From CAZGCA01 sp964524145 (GTDB lineage: Bacteria; Hydrogenedentota; CAZGCA01), in NCBI GenBank assembly GCA_964524145.1, contig CAZGCA010000048.1, positions 1 to 46,930 on the forward strand: DNA of 46,930 nucleotides, given 5' to 3'. Position 1 is the stretch's first letter; each line of letters opens with the position of its first letter. The translations under genes were made by a program, and so were the position numbers. Below the pieces are notes generated by a model that was not told where the DNA came from, ran no database searches, and was given only the letters and a program-made list of their open reading frames with translations. Positions 1 through 10,400 of the stretch are shown here, in pieces.

Positions 1-176
1 CTCGACCTCCTCATGCAGTACTCGCTACGAGCCAGAAGACGTTTTGACGTAAAAGCAAGGTTCTACAATTCCCCGGCATCACCTCCCTCTTCTCCAGCGG
101 ACTTCAGTCCGTTTCGTAACATTCCCATTATCCCTATTGGCGTTCGTTTTGTCAAGCGCGCAATGGGCATCGTGGC

Positions 177-205
177 TTGACGGAGTGGTGGTTCTCCGGT
201 ATCAT
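177..205 (+). promoter_or_regulatory. Candidate sigma70-type promoter with overlapping palindrome
   Basis: A -35 box TTGACG (177-182) is separated by exactly 17 bases from a -10 box TATCAT (200-205). The -10 lies inside the 11-base palindrome GGTATCATACC (198-208), which is flanked by GGTGG (187-191) and CCACC (207-211), so a repressor could bind over the -10. The next plausible start downstream is the NHL fragment GTG at 305. The promoter therefore probably belonged to that gene and may now drive the glycosidase operon. Confidence 0.5.
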
Positions 206-304
206 ACCACCAACGTGATGGCTGGGGGACATTTTGGGATGCTCGCAGAACCCGCGGCCGCAAAATCAGGAACCCGCCTGACTTTGTTCCGAGCAAGGGG
301 GGAT

Positions 305-526
305 GTGTTGAAAGAGGCTCGACGGAGTCGATGGCTAATTGGTGTTCCTTGTTTCGTGGCGCTGATGGTTTTGCCCGCGATTGGCTTAGGGGATGAGGAG
401 GTCGCTTATAGAATCGAGCGCTTGTGGCCCACCCTCCAGCAGCCGTGGTACTTCGTGAGGCCGACGGACGTGGCCTTGCACACTCGAGGCAAGGTGTATG
501 TGGCGGATAGCGGGCAGGTCAATACG
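305..526 (+). pseudogene. N-terminal fragment of an NHL-repeat (beta-propeller) secreted protein
   Basis: From the GTG at 305 (AAGGGGGG just upstream) the frame reads a basic N-terminus, a hydrophobic signal segment (WLIGVPCFVALMVLPAIGLG), then RIERLWPTLQQPWYF and a first NHL-like repeat ending KVYVADSGQ. The LWPTLQQPWYF...VADSG pattern is familiar from the start of long NHL/YVTN proteins of planctomycete-like bacteria, which usually run for many hundreds of residues. Here it stops after one repeat and, with no stop codon, runs in frame into the signal peptide of the downstream glycosidase at 551. I read it as a truncated relic with its promoter and start preserved. A genuine translational fusion cannot be excluded, but an internal second signal peptide makes that unlikely. 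Confidence 0.6.
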
Positions 527-550
527 AAAGGTCTCGAAATGAGGTTAATC

Positions 551-3001
551 ATGGAACACGTTGCCAGAAGAAGTCTCATCAACGCGCCCTTCACCACGTT
601 GTTCGTATTGACCTGCATGCTTGCTTTGGTTGCAGCCGGACGCTCGTGGGCGGCGTCCCCCCTTGCCGGGGCCGACGAGACGACACCTTCCAAGGCGATG
701 TACTTCGATTGGATCAACATCGAATGGCATGGCGGCCGGGAGGAGAAGGTGTTGCGCAACCTGGAGTTCTTCGAATGGTTGCGCGCCGAATACGGCATGC
801 AACTCGATATCTATCTGATGGACGCCGCCACGCTGGATAAAGGCCCCGGGTGTTCCTGGGGCGAGCCGGACCTGCAGGGCATCGAGCCGTATCGCGATCT
901 CGACGCGCCCGACTTTCGCGCCAAGTTTCCGGACGGCTTCGATGCGGTCTGCGCGAAGGCTAGATCGTTCGACTGCGGGATGGGAATCTGGCTCGGCCCT
1001 GATGGATTTGGTCAAACCGAAGCGGACGCCCAGAACCGCGTCGAGATGTTGGTTAAATTCTGCCGCGACTATCAGATGGCGCTGTTCAAGTTCGACAGTT
1101 GCTGTTCGAACCTGCGCGAGGACAAGCAGCAATACTTCATCGAGGCCATGACGCAGTGCCGCGAACATTGTCCGGGCCTGATAGCGCTGAATCATCGCAT
1201 CAATTTCAACGACGAGGCGCTCAAACACCTGACAACCTGGCTCTGGGAAGGTGCCGAAACGTATGTTGATGTGGCGCAGTACAACCAGCGTCCGGCCCCG
1301 CATCACCGGTTGACCTGCCTCTCGCGCGGCCTGCCGCCGGAGCTCCAGCGATTGACCGAGGATTGCGGCGTCTGCCTCTCGTCTTATCTCGATTACTGGG
1401 ACGACGACCTGGTTCTCCAGGCGTTCAACCGCTGTCTCATCCTGGCGCCGGAGATCTACGGCAATCCCTGGTTCCTGCGCGACGACGAATTCGCCAAGCT
1501 GGCGCGAATCTACAACCTGCACCGGCGCTATCGCGACATTCTGGTCAACGGAACCGTCCTGCCACGAGACCGCTATGGGGAGCACGCCGTTTCCCGAGGC
1601 GACGGAAAGACGCGCTTCGTTACGCTGCGCAATCTCACCTGGAACCCTGCTCGCAGAACGATCAAGCTGGATAAATCGATCGGGCTTGAAGAAAGCGGAG
1701 ACATCGAGCTGAGACAACTCCACCCGACCGAAAAAGTATTGGGCGTGTACCGATGGGGAGCCGAGGTGAGCGTGGAAGTTCTGCCGTTTCGTGCGTGCCT
1801 GCTCATGGCCACAACTGCCGACCAGGCATCCTGGGCCATTACCGGATCCGATTACGAGGTGGTCAGGGACGTGCCGGGCAAGCCCGTTGTGGTCAACGTG
1901 CTCGGAATGCCGGGCCGGACCGTCTCGCTGGGTTTAATGGCGGAAGGACGGACGTTTACCAAAGCCACCTTGTCAGGCGAAGACATCTCGCAAATCGTCC
2001 AGGGCGCGCCCATCGCCGTCACCTTTCCGGGCCAACCCCTGAGACATTCCTACCATCGCAAGTTGGCGACCCTGTCACCGGCGGACGTACCGCGTGATGA
2101 AGAGCGCGTGTTCGAGGCGGTTTGTTTCGCCGCGGATAGCGATGCTCTCGAAGTTCGTTCACTACGCCGGTCCGGCCCGACTCTTGTCCCCGCCGTACAG
2201 GCGGCCCGCGACGCCTTCTTTGAAGATCCCGTCTTCATCGAAAAAGGCGGCTGGGATCGCTTCGCCTTCGACGGCGATACGAAGACGGCCTTCAAGGTCA
2301 GACGGTATGGGTCGCCATTCCGTTACTCCGTTAGTCCGGGAGTGTTTCGCATGGACTTCGGGTGTGCCGCCGAGGCCGACGAGATCCGTCTGACGGGCCT
2401 GGCACGCAACTATGTCCCACGCAAGGTGGAAGTTTCACTCGATCTGAACAACTGGACACAGGTCCCCGTGGCGCGCCGGGCCGATACACTCAAGATCGAC
2501 TGCCGTCAAGGCGCGTTCCGGTATCTCCGGATCAACAAGGCCCCGCTGGCCATCAGCGAAATCACCGCTGTCCGAGCCGGACGAGAACTGGACCGGTCCC
2601 AGTGGCGTGCCAGCAACTTGTTCCGTCGCTACCGCAAACGCGCCAAGCAGGCGTGGTCCGCAACCATCAGGCTCGACGAGATTCCGAAGAACAGCTACTT
2701 GGCGGTGGCAGTACCGGGGGACTACGGGACCGATGGGGCAGTCGCAGCTCTGCGTATCGGCGACGAACTCATCGGCGCTCCCGACCGGGCACCGTGCTAT
2801 CCGTCCAACCATTGGGAGCATAGCCCGGTGCGGGCGGACGGCAACTACACCTTCTATATTCCGCTGTCCGAGCGTATGCGCAACGAACCGATGGAAGTGC
2901 TCGTCCTGGGGCTGAATGACGGCATGGCCTCGGTCCAGCCGGACGTCTGGTTGACGGCTTACCCGATCCCCTTCGAAAGCAAGATCCTGGAATTGGAGTA
3001 G
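551..3001 (+). CDS. Secreted clan GH-D-like glycosidase (alpha-galactosidase-like) with F5/8-type C-terminal domain
   Basis: The 816-aa product has a signal peptide of about 33 residues (hydrophobic FTTLFVLTCMLALVAA then RSWA-A). A TIM-barrel-like part (about 40-370) carries FKFDSC, with D182 in the place of the K-x-D nucleophile strand of GH27/GH36-type enzymes. A beta-sandwich follows, then a discoidin/F5-8-type carbohydrate-binding-like segment at about 556-675 (FDGDTKTAFK, VEVSLDLNNW, FRYLRINK). I chose ATG 551 because GAGG lies six bases upstream and a signal peptide follows at once; ATG 539 is possible. The open frame extends upstream through the NHL relic. It is first in a + strand series of glycosidases, 36 bases before the GH95 gene. 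Substrate is not assignable; an alpha-galactoside or related sugar is the best guess. Confidence 0.6.
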   Translation: MEHVARRSLINAPFTTLFVLTCMLALVAAGRSWAASPLAGADETTPSKAMYFDWINIEWHGGREEKVLRNLEFFEWLRAEYGMQLDIYLMDAATLDKGPGCSWGEPDLQGIEPYRDLDAPDFRAKFPDGFDAVCAKARSFDCGMGIWLGPDGFGQTEADAQNRVEMLVKFCRDYQMALFKFDSCCSNLREDKQQYFIEAMTQCREHCPGLIALNHRINFNDEALKHLTTWLWEGAETYVDVAQYNQRPAPHHRLTCLSRGLPPELQRLTEDCGVCLSSYLDYWDDDLVLQAFNRCLILAPEIYGNPWFLRDDEFAKLARIYNLHRRYRDILVNGTVLPRDRYGEHAVSRGDGKTRFVTLRNLTWNPARRTIKLDKSIGLEESGDIELRQLHPTEKVLGVYRWGAEVSVEVLPFRACLLMATTADQASWAITGSDYEVVRDVPGKPVVVNVLGMPGRTVSLGLMAEGRTFTKATLSGEDISQIVQGAPIAVTFPGQPLRHSYHRKLATLSPADVPRDEERVFEAVCFAADSDALEVRSLRRSGPTLVPAVQAARDAFFEDPVFIEKGGWDRFAFDGDTKTAFKVRRYGSPFRYSVSPGVFRMDFGCAAEADEIRLTGLARNYVPRKVEVSLDLNNWTQVPVARRADTLKIDCRQGAFRYLRINKAPLAISEITAVRAGRELDRSQWRASNLFRRYRKRAKQAWSATIRLDEIPKNSYLAVAVPGDYGTDGAVAALRIGDELIGAPDRAPCYPSNHWEHSPVRADGNYTFYIPLSERMRNEPMEVLVLGLNDGMASVQPDVWLTAYPIPFESKILELE

Positions 3002-3037
3002 CCGGCGAAAATACGAATATGGAACAGGAGAACAATC

Positions 3038-5464
3038 ATGGTAAACGGCTTGCCTGGCAGATTGCTGTTGGGTCTTTTGGTAGCCTCGATCGCAACAATA
3101 TCCATCGCGGATACGACAGTGGACCCGACCACCACAATTCGCTTTGAGAAGGGGGCAGAATCGTTCACGGAATCGCTTCCTTTGGGTAACGGACGGATGG
3201 GTTTCATGGTGTTCGGCGGGGTGGTTCAGGAACGGATTGTGCTCAACGAAGAGTCGATGTGGTCCGGGTCTCCATTCGACGATGACCGCCCGGAAGCCTA
3301 CAAGAACCTGCCTGAGATTCGCCAGCTGTTGCTCGAGGGCAAGAACAACGAAGCGGAAGTGCTGGTCAATAAGACCTTCACCTGCCAGGGTGTGGGCTCG
3401 AATCATGCCCAGGGAGCCAACGTGCCATTCGGGTGTTACCAGACCCTCGGTAACTTGTGGCTGATTTTTGACGGGTCAAAGACAGAAACGAAACACTATG
3501 GTCGAGCTTTGGACCTGCGCGATGCCGTGGCTGATCTGAGATACGAGTTGGACTCGGTGGAGTATCGGCGCCAGTTCTTCATCAGTGAACCGGACCAGGT
3601 TGGAGTGATCCGGCTAACTGCAGACAAATCCGGAGCGTTGAGCTTCAACATCAGGATGGACCGCCCCGAGCGCTTCAAGACAAAGTCCGTCGGTGATAAT
3701 GAACTGTTGATGACAGGGCAGTTGGACAATGGTCAGGGCGGCGGCGGTGTATCGTATGCCGCGCGCCTCCGCGCAGTACTCAAGGGCGGCAAAGTCACCG
3801 CCGATGGTGAACAGCTAACGATCAACGGCGCAGATGAGGCCCTTCTTCTCTTCGCCGCGGAAACCGATTACAGCGGAAACACACCGCGGGAGCGTAGAGT
3901 CACTGATCCTGCGGCCAAGACGGCCGAAGTGTTGACGCGTGCTGCAGGCAAACCTTACAGAGAGTTGCTGGCCGACCATGTCGCCGACCATCGCAACTTC
4001 TTCGATCGCGTATCGATTGTGTTGGGTGACGGCGATGCCGTAAGCCATCGGAACGCACAATTGCCCACCGATCAGCGTGTGACCGCGTTCAAAAGATCCG
4101 GAAAAGACCCGGCATTGGCGGCGTTGTACTTCAACTATGGTCGCTATCTGCTCATCGCTTCGTCTCGTCCCGGAACGTTGCCGGCGAACCTGCAGGGACT
4201 CTGGGCGGAGGAAATCCAAACGCCCTGGAACGCTGACTGGCATCTGGACATAAACGTCCAGATGAACTACTGGCCGGCTGAAGTAGCGAACCTGAGTGAT
4301 TGCCATCAACCGATGCTGGCCTTGATTGAGTCGTTGCAGAAACCCGGCGCCAGGACCGCCAAAGCGTACTACAACGCTGACGGGTGGGTTGCGCATGTGA
4401 TCACCAATTGCTGGGGGTTCACCGCACCCGGTGAGGTTGCAAGTTGGGGGTCCACGACCAGCGGCTCGGCATGGCTCTGCGAGCACCCGTGGGAGCATTA
4501 CGCGTATACCGGCGACCGGGAGTATCTCAAATGGGCGTATCCCATCTTGAAAGGTTCGGCACGGTTTTACCTGGACATGCTGATCGAGGAGCCGAACCAC
4601 GGCTGGCTGGTTACCGCACCGTCCAACTCTCCCGAAAACTCCTTCCGTATGAAGAACGGCACGGTCGCCCACACGTGCATGGGACCGACCGTGGACATGC
4701 AATTGCTCCGCGAACTGTTCGGCAATTGCATCCGTGCGGCGGAAATCCTGGGCAAGGATGAGCCTTTCCTCCGGGAATTGGGCACCGCACGCGCGCGACT
4801 GGCACCCAACCAGGTCAGCCCCGATGGACGCCTGCAGGAATGGCTCGAACCCTATGAAGAACCCGAACCGAAACATCGCCATGTATCACACATGTACGGG
4901 TTGTATCCCTATGATGAATTGACTTCGCTTCACTCGCCGGTGCTTGCGGATGCCGCAAAGAAATCACTCGAACGACGTGGTTATGAAGGGGACGTGGGCT
5001 GGAGTAACGCCTGGAAAGTCTGCCTCTGGGCACGCCTGCTGGATGCGGACCAGGCGTTTGGCTATCTCCGGCGCCTGATCGGCCACAACGGTTTCCCAAA
5101 TCTGTTCAACGCTTGTTGGCCGGGAAAAGTGTTCCAGATTGAGGGCAATTTCGGTGGTGCCGCAGGCATAGCTGAAATGCTGTTGCAGTCACATGGCGAG
5201 CAAATCCAGCTGCTACCCGTACTGCCCGGTGCCTGGCCCCACGGGCGCGTTACCGGCCTGCGCGCACGCGGCGGGTATGAGGTCGACATCGCATGGAAGG
5301 AGGGGAAACTGACCGCAGCAACCCTCAAGTCGTTGTTGGGCAACCCCGCCACCATCCGTTACGGTGAAAAGACTATCCAACTCGATACCCAGCCCGGCCG
5401 AACCTACCAGCTCGCCGAGCAACTGCGCCCATGTCCGGCAGAAAGCGGCAACCACGAAAACTGA
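3038..5464 (+). CDS. GH95 alpha-L-fucosidase-like glycoside hydrolase
   Basis: The 808-aa secreted protein (signal peptide about 1-24) has the GH95 layout: an N-terminal beta-sandwich with PLGNGRMGFMVFGG and LNEESMWSG (about 48-77), a linker, an (alpha/alpha)6 barrel (about 340-690) and a C-terminal beta domain. In the barrel, NADWHLDINVQMNYWPAE (398-415), TAPSNSPENSF (526-536) and FQIEGNFGG (699-707) line up with the catalytic segments of Bifidobacterium AfcA. E533 matches the general acid. At the Asn-Ile-Asn site the first Asn is D404, and the Asp of IDGN is E702. The family cleaves terminal alpha-1,2-L-fucose, and some members take L-galactose. CAGGAG sits before ATG 3038. Length is normal for GH95. 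Confidence 0.88.
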   Translation: MVNGLPGRLLLGLLVASIATISIADTTVDPTTTIRFEKGAESFTESLPLGNGRMGFMVFGGVVQERIVLNEESMWSGSPFDDDRPEAYKNLPEIRQLLLEGKNNEAEVLVNKTFTCQGVGSNHAQGANVPFGCYQTLGNLWLIFDGSKTETKHYGRALDLRDAVADLRYELDSVEYRRQFFISEPDQVGVIRLTADKSGALSFNIRMDRPERFKTKSVGDNELLMTGQLDNGQGGGGVSYAARLRAVLKGGKVTADGEQLTINGADEALLLFAAETDYSGNTPRERRVTDPAAKTAEVLTRAAGKPYRELLADHVADHRNFFDRVSIVLGDGDAVSHRNAQLPTDQRVTAFKRSGKDPALAALYFNYGRYLLIASSRPGTLPANLQGLWAEEIQTPWNADWHLDINVQMNYWPAEVANLSDCHQPMLALIESLQKPGARTAKAYYNADGWVAHVITNCWGFTAPGEVASWGSTTSGSAWLCEHPWEHYAYTGDREYLKWAYPILKGSARFYLDMLIEEPNHGWLVTAPSNSPENSFRMKNGTVAHTCMGPTVDMQLLRELFGNCIRAAEILGKDEPFLRELGTARARLAPNQVSPDGRLQEWLEPYEEPEPKHRHVSHMYGLYPYDELTSLHSPVLADAAKKSLERRGYEGDVGWSNAWKVCLWARLLDADQAFGYLRRLIGHNGFPNLFNACWPGKVFQIEGNFGGAAGIAEMLLQSHGEQIQLLPVLPGAWPHGRVTGLRARGGYEVDIAWKEGKLTAATLKSLLGNPATIRYGEKTIQLDTQPGRTYQLAEQLRPCPAESGNHEN

Positions 5465-5503
5465 GATGAAACGCCACATCAATAATCACAAGAGGAGTTG
5501 AAC

Positions 5504-7165
5504 ATGCGATCAAGAAGGGAAATCATGATGAACAATCAAGAGGTGATGAGCGTCAAGCCGGATGGACAAGGAGTGACAGGCATCCGAATGTGCTTGCTTG
5601 CGTTGCTGGTCTCTTTTTCGGCGCTGGGCGACGCGGCGGATCTCGAAACCATTTGGCGGCAGGCGGAGGCGCACGGCGAGGACGCGCAGCAGGCCGTGGC
5701 ATTCTCCAGGCGGTATGCGCACGGTTGGTTGTCGCATGCCGACCCCCAAAGCGGACTGCTCCCCCGAACGATACGGGGCGATGAACACTGGAACGCGCAG
5801 GATTGCGCGGCGGACAACTTTCCGTTCATCGTGCTGACGGCCCATGTGCTTGACGACTATTACTTGAAGATGACGGCGTCGGCCATGCTGGAGACGGAGC
5901 GCCGGCTCACGACCCGGGTGGACGGGCTACCTGACACATACGACTTCCAGAAACAGGGGTTTCTCAATGAGGAAATCAGCTGGGACGCGATCCTTTATGG
6001 AGCTTCTGAATACGTGAAGGACGGCTTGATGCCGATTACGGAATGGATGGGGCCCACGCCGTGGGAAGAGCGCATGCTCGAATTGCTGTACGGGATCTGG
6101 AAACATGCGGAGGAGGAATCCCCCGAGGGTCCGGTGCCTACGAACAACATCGAGGTGCATGGGGAACTGTTGCAGAGCATGAGCCGTATGTATTGGCGGA
6201 CCGGCGACGAAAGGTTCAAGACATGGTGTTTTCGTCTGGCCGACCTCTACCTGCTGCACGACTATCTGCTCGACCACAAACAGATACGGTTGCGCGACCA
6301 CGGTTGTGAGGTCATCAGCGGTTTGTCCGAGGCCTATGTTATCGCGGCGCGTGAAGATCCGGCGCGTCACGCACGTTATCGCAAACCGTTGCACGGTATT
6401 TTGGACGATATCCTTGAATATGCGGTAACCAGGGACGGCATGATGCCTAACAGGTACCGTCCGGGCAGTTCAAGAGGAAAGGATAAGAGGATTAGCGACG
6501 GGTGGGGTTACGTGTATAACGCCTACCTGACCGTGGCCGATACCGACGACGTGCCGCGCTATCGCAAGGCGGTGCGGCATGCCTTGGAAAACATTCACAA
6601 ATACCTCGACGCGGATTGGGAAGGCGGCGGTGCGGACGGGTACGCGGATTCCGTGGAGGGCGCGCTCAACCTGCTGAATCGGATACCGGTGGCCTCCGCT
6701 TTCAAGTGGGCGGACCAGTCGATCCGGAAGATATGGGAGAAACAGCGCGACGACGGTATCATTGAGGGCTGGTATGGCGACGGCAACTCTGCGCGCACCA
6801 GCCTGATGTATGCTCTGTGGAAAACGCAGGGCGTGGCCCCCGCCCCTTGGCGCGACGATCTGCGCGCCGGCGCGGTCCTGGGAAAGGACGGCACGCTCTA
6901 CATCCAGTTGCATAGCCGCGATCAGTGGTCCGGCGTCTTGCGGTTCGACCGACCACGTCACAAGGAGTGGTTCAAGCTGCCGGCCGACTATCCCCGCATA
7001 AACCAGTTCCCTGAATGGTTCACTGTCGAGGACGACGCCACCTATAGTGTCCAGATTGATGACGCCGAACCGCGCACGTTGTTAGGCGACGCGTTCCGTT
7101 CGCTTCCGCTCAAGCTCAAACCCGATCAGACGGTGCGTCTCACGATAAACAGGGAACCGAAGTGA
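5504..7165 (+). CDS. Secreted protein of unknown function, probable alpha/alpha-barrel
   Basis: This 553-aa protein belongs to no family I can name with confidence. ATG 5504 has AGAGGAG six bases upstream (5491-5497); the TTG at 5498 lies within the usual spacer and is unlikely. About 25 residues precede a hydrophobic export segment (MCLLALLVSFSALGDAA). The body is helix-rich with regularly spaced aromatic and acidic residues (EEISWDAILYG, NNIEVHGELLQSMSRMYWRTGD, RLRDHGCEVISGLSEAYV, SDGWGYVYNAYL, GYADSVEGALNLLNRIPV). This is the look of six-hairpin (alpha/alpha) toroids found in unsaturated glucuronyl hydrolases, GH127-like enzymes and polysaccharide lyases. A short beta domain closes it. Its place 39 bases after the fucosidase suggests a role in the same glycan breakdown. 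Confidence 0.6.
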   Translation: MRSRREIMMNNQEVMSVKPDGQGVTGIRMCLLALLVSFSALGDAADLETIWRQAEAHGEDAQQAVAFSRRYAHGWLSHADPQSGLLPRTIRGDEHWNAQDCAADNFPFIVLTAHVLDDYYLKMTASAMLETERRLTTRVDGLPDTYDFQKQGFLNEEISWDAILYGASEYVKDGLMPITEWMGPTPWEERMLELLYGIWKHAEEESPEGPVPTNNIEVHGELLQSMSRMYWRTGDERFKTWCFRLADLYLLHDYLLDHKQIRLRDHGCEVISGLSEAYVIAAREDPARHARYRKPLHGILDDILEYAVTRDGMMPNRYRPGSSRGKDKRISDGWGYVYNAYLTVADTDDVPRYRKAVRHALENIHKYLDADWEGGGADGYADSVEGALNLLNRIPVASAFKWADQSIRKIWEKQRDDGIIEGWYGDGNSARTSLMYALWKTQGVAPAPWRDDLRAGAVLGKDGTLYIQLHSRDQWSGVLRFDRPRHKEWFKLPADYPRINQFPEWFTVEDDATYSVQIDDAEPRTLLGDAFRSLPLKLKPDQTVRLTINREPK

Positions 7166-7423
7166 AGCTAAACGAGAGGTGGGTGTGGAGCTGATGCAAG
7201 AGTTGAACTTGCTATCCAGGAAACGAAAGAAGCCAGGGACAGCCCCGGCCCCCTTTCACAACGCAAGCCTTGCTTCCGGGGGGCGGTATCGTTCCTCGAA
7301 AACATAACAGGCGCCTATTAGTCACTCGATTGTGCCGAGGCACGTCCTGGCAACTTCGAGCCGGAACAACAAAGCAAATGACGGGAACGAGGGACCGCCA
7401 AGTGAATGCGAGAAGAGTGGCCC
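7166..7423 (+). other. Intergenic region before the Opp transporter
   Basis: No gene or clear promoter is seen. It contains CCAGGGACAGCCCCGGCC (7233-7250), whose GGGACAG core resembles REP-type sequences, and a GGCGCC palindrome near 7311. The preceding and following genes may still share a transcript. Confidence 0.3.
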
Positions 7424-10400
7424 ATGGCTGTAGTGAAGACACATAACGCGCATTTTCTGGCTCGACGCCTGTTATTGCGCGTACGCGGGTTCGTGGCCGC
7501 GGCCCTGGGGCTGGCCGTGTTATTCTGGCTGATGAGTTGGGGCTTCCGGCCGAACCTGTCCGACTCTTCGCTGGTCACGTACTCGCCCGAAGAAATCCAG
7601 GAAGTCGAGGAGCTGCGGAACCAGCGCCCCGACCCGGACAACCCCGTCGTTGTCTATCGCGAAGTCGACTACAGCGAAGGCAAGAACGCGGCGTGGTACC
7701 CGAAAAGCGAGTCGCCGCTTCTGGCCGACCTGGTTGAAGCGGGAAAGTTACCGCCCGTGACGGAACGGATGCCCGAGGAACCGCTCGTGCTCGAGGGAGT
7801 TGACGGCATCGGTACCTATGGCGGCCAATGGAACCGCGTGCACGGCGGCCCAGGCAACAGTTGGATCGTTCGCTGTTGGCTCTCCTATACGGGCCTCATC
7901 CGCTTCTCGCCGCAAGGGCTGCCCCTTGTACCCCACGTCGCCAAAGGCTGGACCGTGTCGCCGGACAACCGGGAGTTCACCTTCGAGTTACGGAGGGGCA
8001 CGAAGTGGTCCGACGGCCACCCTTTCACGGCCGACGACATCATGTACTGGTGGGAACAGGAGTGCCTGAACGAGGATGTCACGGACCGCCCGCCGACGAT
8101 CATGATGCTGAAGGGCAAGAAGAGCATCGTCGAAAAGCTTGGGCCCTACGAGATCAAGTTTTCGTTTCACGAGCCCAATGGCCTGTTCCTGCTCCGCCTC
8201 GCGACGTCTGAGGGGTTCTGGAACATGTGCGATACACCGGCCCATTACTTGAGCCAGTATCACCCCACCATCGGGGACCAGGAGCTGATCAAAAGGGAGA
8301 TGGCCGCCCGCAAGTTCACGAACAAGCTGATGCTCTACCGGCGGCTCAAGCATGAATACAACCCCGAGCACCCGCGCCTGTGGCCGTGGGTGTACCGCAC
8401 GTACAAGCCCGACTTGCCCCATACGCTCGTGCGCAACCCCTACTTCTTCGCAGTCGACCCCGAGGGTAACCAGCTACCCTACCTGGATCGCATCCATATC
8501 GAGGACGGGGGCGCTCTGGCCGAGCTCAGCCTTGCCAACTCCAGCATCCAGCGGGTGTGGAGCGACACCATCTACACCCACTTAATGACCAACCGCAAGA
8601 AGAAGGGGTACGAGATCTACCACTGGTACAACGGCGACCGCAGCCCATTCGTGATCAGCCCAAACCTGAACCGACGCGTCGATCCCGGCGACACCGTCGC
8701 CGCGCAAAAACACGCGCTGTTCAACAACAAACGGTTCCGCCAGGCACTTTCCCTGGCGATCAACCGGTGGCAGATCATCGACGCGGAGTTCGACGGCGTC
8801 ACGGAGCCGTCCCAGTTGGAGCCGGGCCCTGAATCGCTGTTTCATTACCCGGAGTTGCGCAACAGCTACGTGGAATACGATCCGGAACGCGCCAACGCGC
8901 TGCTGGACGAGATCGGCCTGACCCAGCGCGACTACGAGGGGTACCGCACCTTTCCGGACGGCACACGCATGACATTCTTTCTGACCTACGCCGGAGCAGC
9001 CGCAGCCCCCGGGTCGGCGCTGTTGGTCGCCGACGACTGGGGCGATGTGGGCATACGCACCATCGTGCAGGCACGCGCTCGGAGCCTGTTCACCGTGGAA
9101 AAGGAAGCGCTGAGGCACGATTTCAGCACCTGGGGCAGCAGCAGCGATTTCCTGCCCCTCATGGACCCGCGCCACATCATTCCCTTCAACCACGAGTCGA
9201 ATTTCGCCCTCGGTTACGCCAAATGGCGGTACCACGGCGGGATGTACGGCGCCCCGGACGCCACGCGGAAACGCGGCTGCATCGAGATTCCCCAAGACCA
9301 CCCGTTGTACAAAGCCCTGCTCGCCTACGACGCAACAGGGGCTGAGAGCGACCTGCTCAAACAGCGAGACACGTTCCGCGAAGTACAGCGAATCGCCGCC
9401 GAAAACGTCTGGACCATCAGCGTCTGCACACCGCGACCCGCGCTGGCCATCGTAAAGGATGGTCTCCGCAACGTGCCCAAGGACGCCGTGTACTGCTGGA
9501 ACTTCCTGACCCCCGCCAACACGGGCATTGAGACCTACTACTTCGAGGAATCCAATCTGCCGCCAAACGCCGCAGACCAGATAAATGAAGAGATCAAGTC
9601 CGAAATCCTCGAGGTCACTCCGGAGCCCTATTCAACCGCCGCCGCCAACTATGGCGCCGGCACGGTGGGAACGGTCCTCGCCCGCATCCTACGATGGGCG
9701 TTCCTCCTCATCGCGGTGATGCTTCTTCTCATGGTAGCCGTGAAGCATCCCTACATCGGCCGCCGGTTGCTGATCATGATCCCCACGCTGCTGGTCATGT
9801 CGGTGCTCATCTTCACGGTGATCCAACTTCCACCGGGCGACTTCGTGGATACGCTGATCCTGCAGATGCAGGAGCGGGGCAAAGAGACCGACCTGCAGAT
9901 GATCGACGACTTCAAGGAGATGTTCTATCTCAACGACCCCATGCCGGTGCGTTATCTGCGCTGGATGGGACTGAAGTGGTTCGTCACCTTCGATCCGGGC
10001 GACGCGGGCCTGCTCCAAGGCTTCCTGGGCAGGTCAATGGACAATAACCAGCGGCCCGTCAATCAGCTTGTGGGCGGCCGGATCCTGCTGACCCTGCTGG
10101 TGTCGATGGGCACGATTCTGTTCACCTGGGCAGTGGCCATCCCGGTCGGCATTTACTCGGCCGCGCGCCAGTACTCGCTCGGGGACTACATCCTGACCTT
10201 CGTGGCGTTCTTCGGCATGTGCGTCCCGCCCTTTCTTCTGGCGCTCCTGCTAATGTATGCCAGTGAGCAATGGCTCGGGTTCTCGGTGACCGGCCTCTTC
10301 TCGAGCGAATACGCCTCCCAGCCCGACTGGACGCTGGGCAAAGTCCTGGACCTGCTCAAACACATCTGGGTACCCGTGGTCATCCTCGGCATGGGGGGCA

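Noticed and set aside
137..550. Longer first gene starting at 137 and giving one 954-aa protein
   Set aside because: It would place an NHL scrap and a second complete signal peptide in the middle of the protein; the start at 551 has its own ribosome site.
7233..7250. REP-like GGGACAG sequences here and at 25661-25670
   Set aside because: Only short cores are present, without clear paired hairpins or a RAYT transposase in the window, so no repeat family is claimed.
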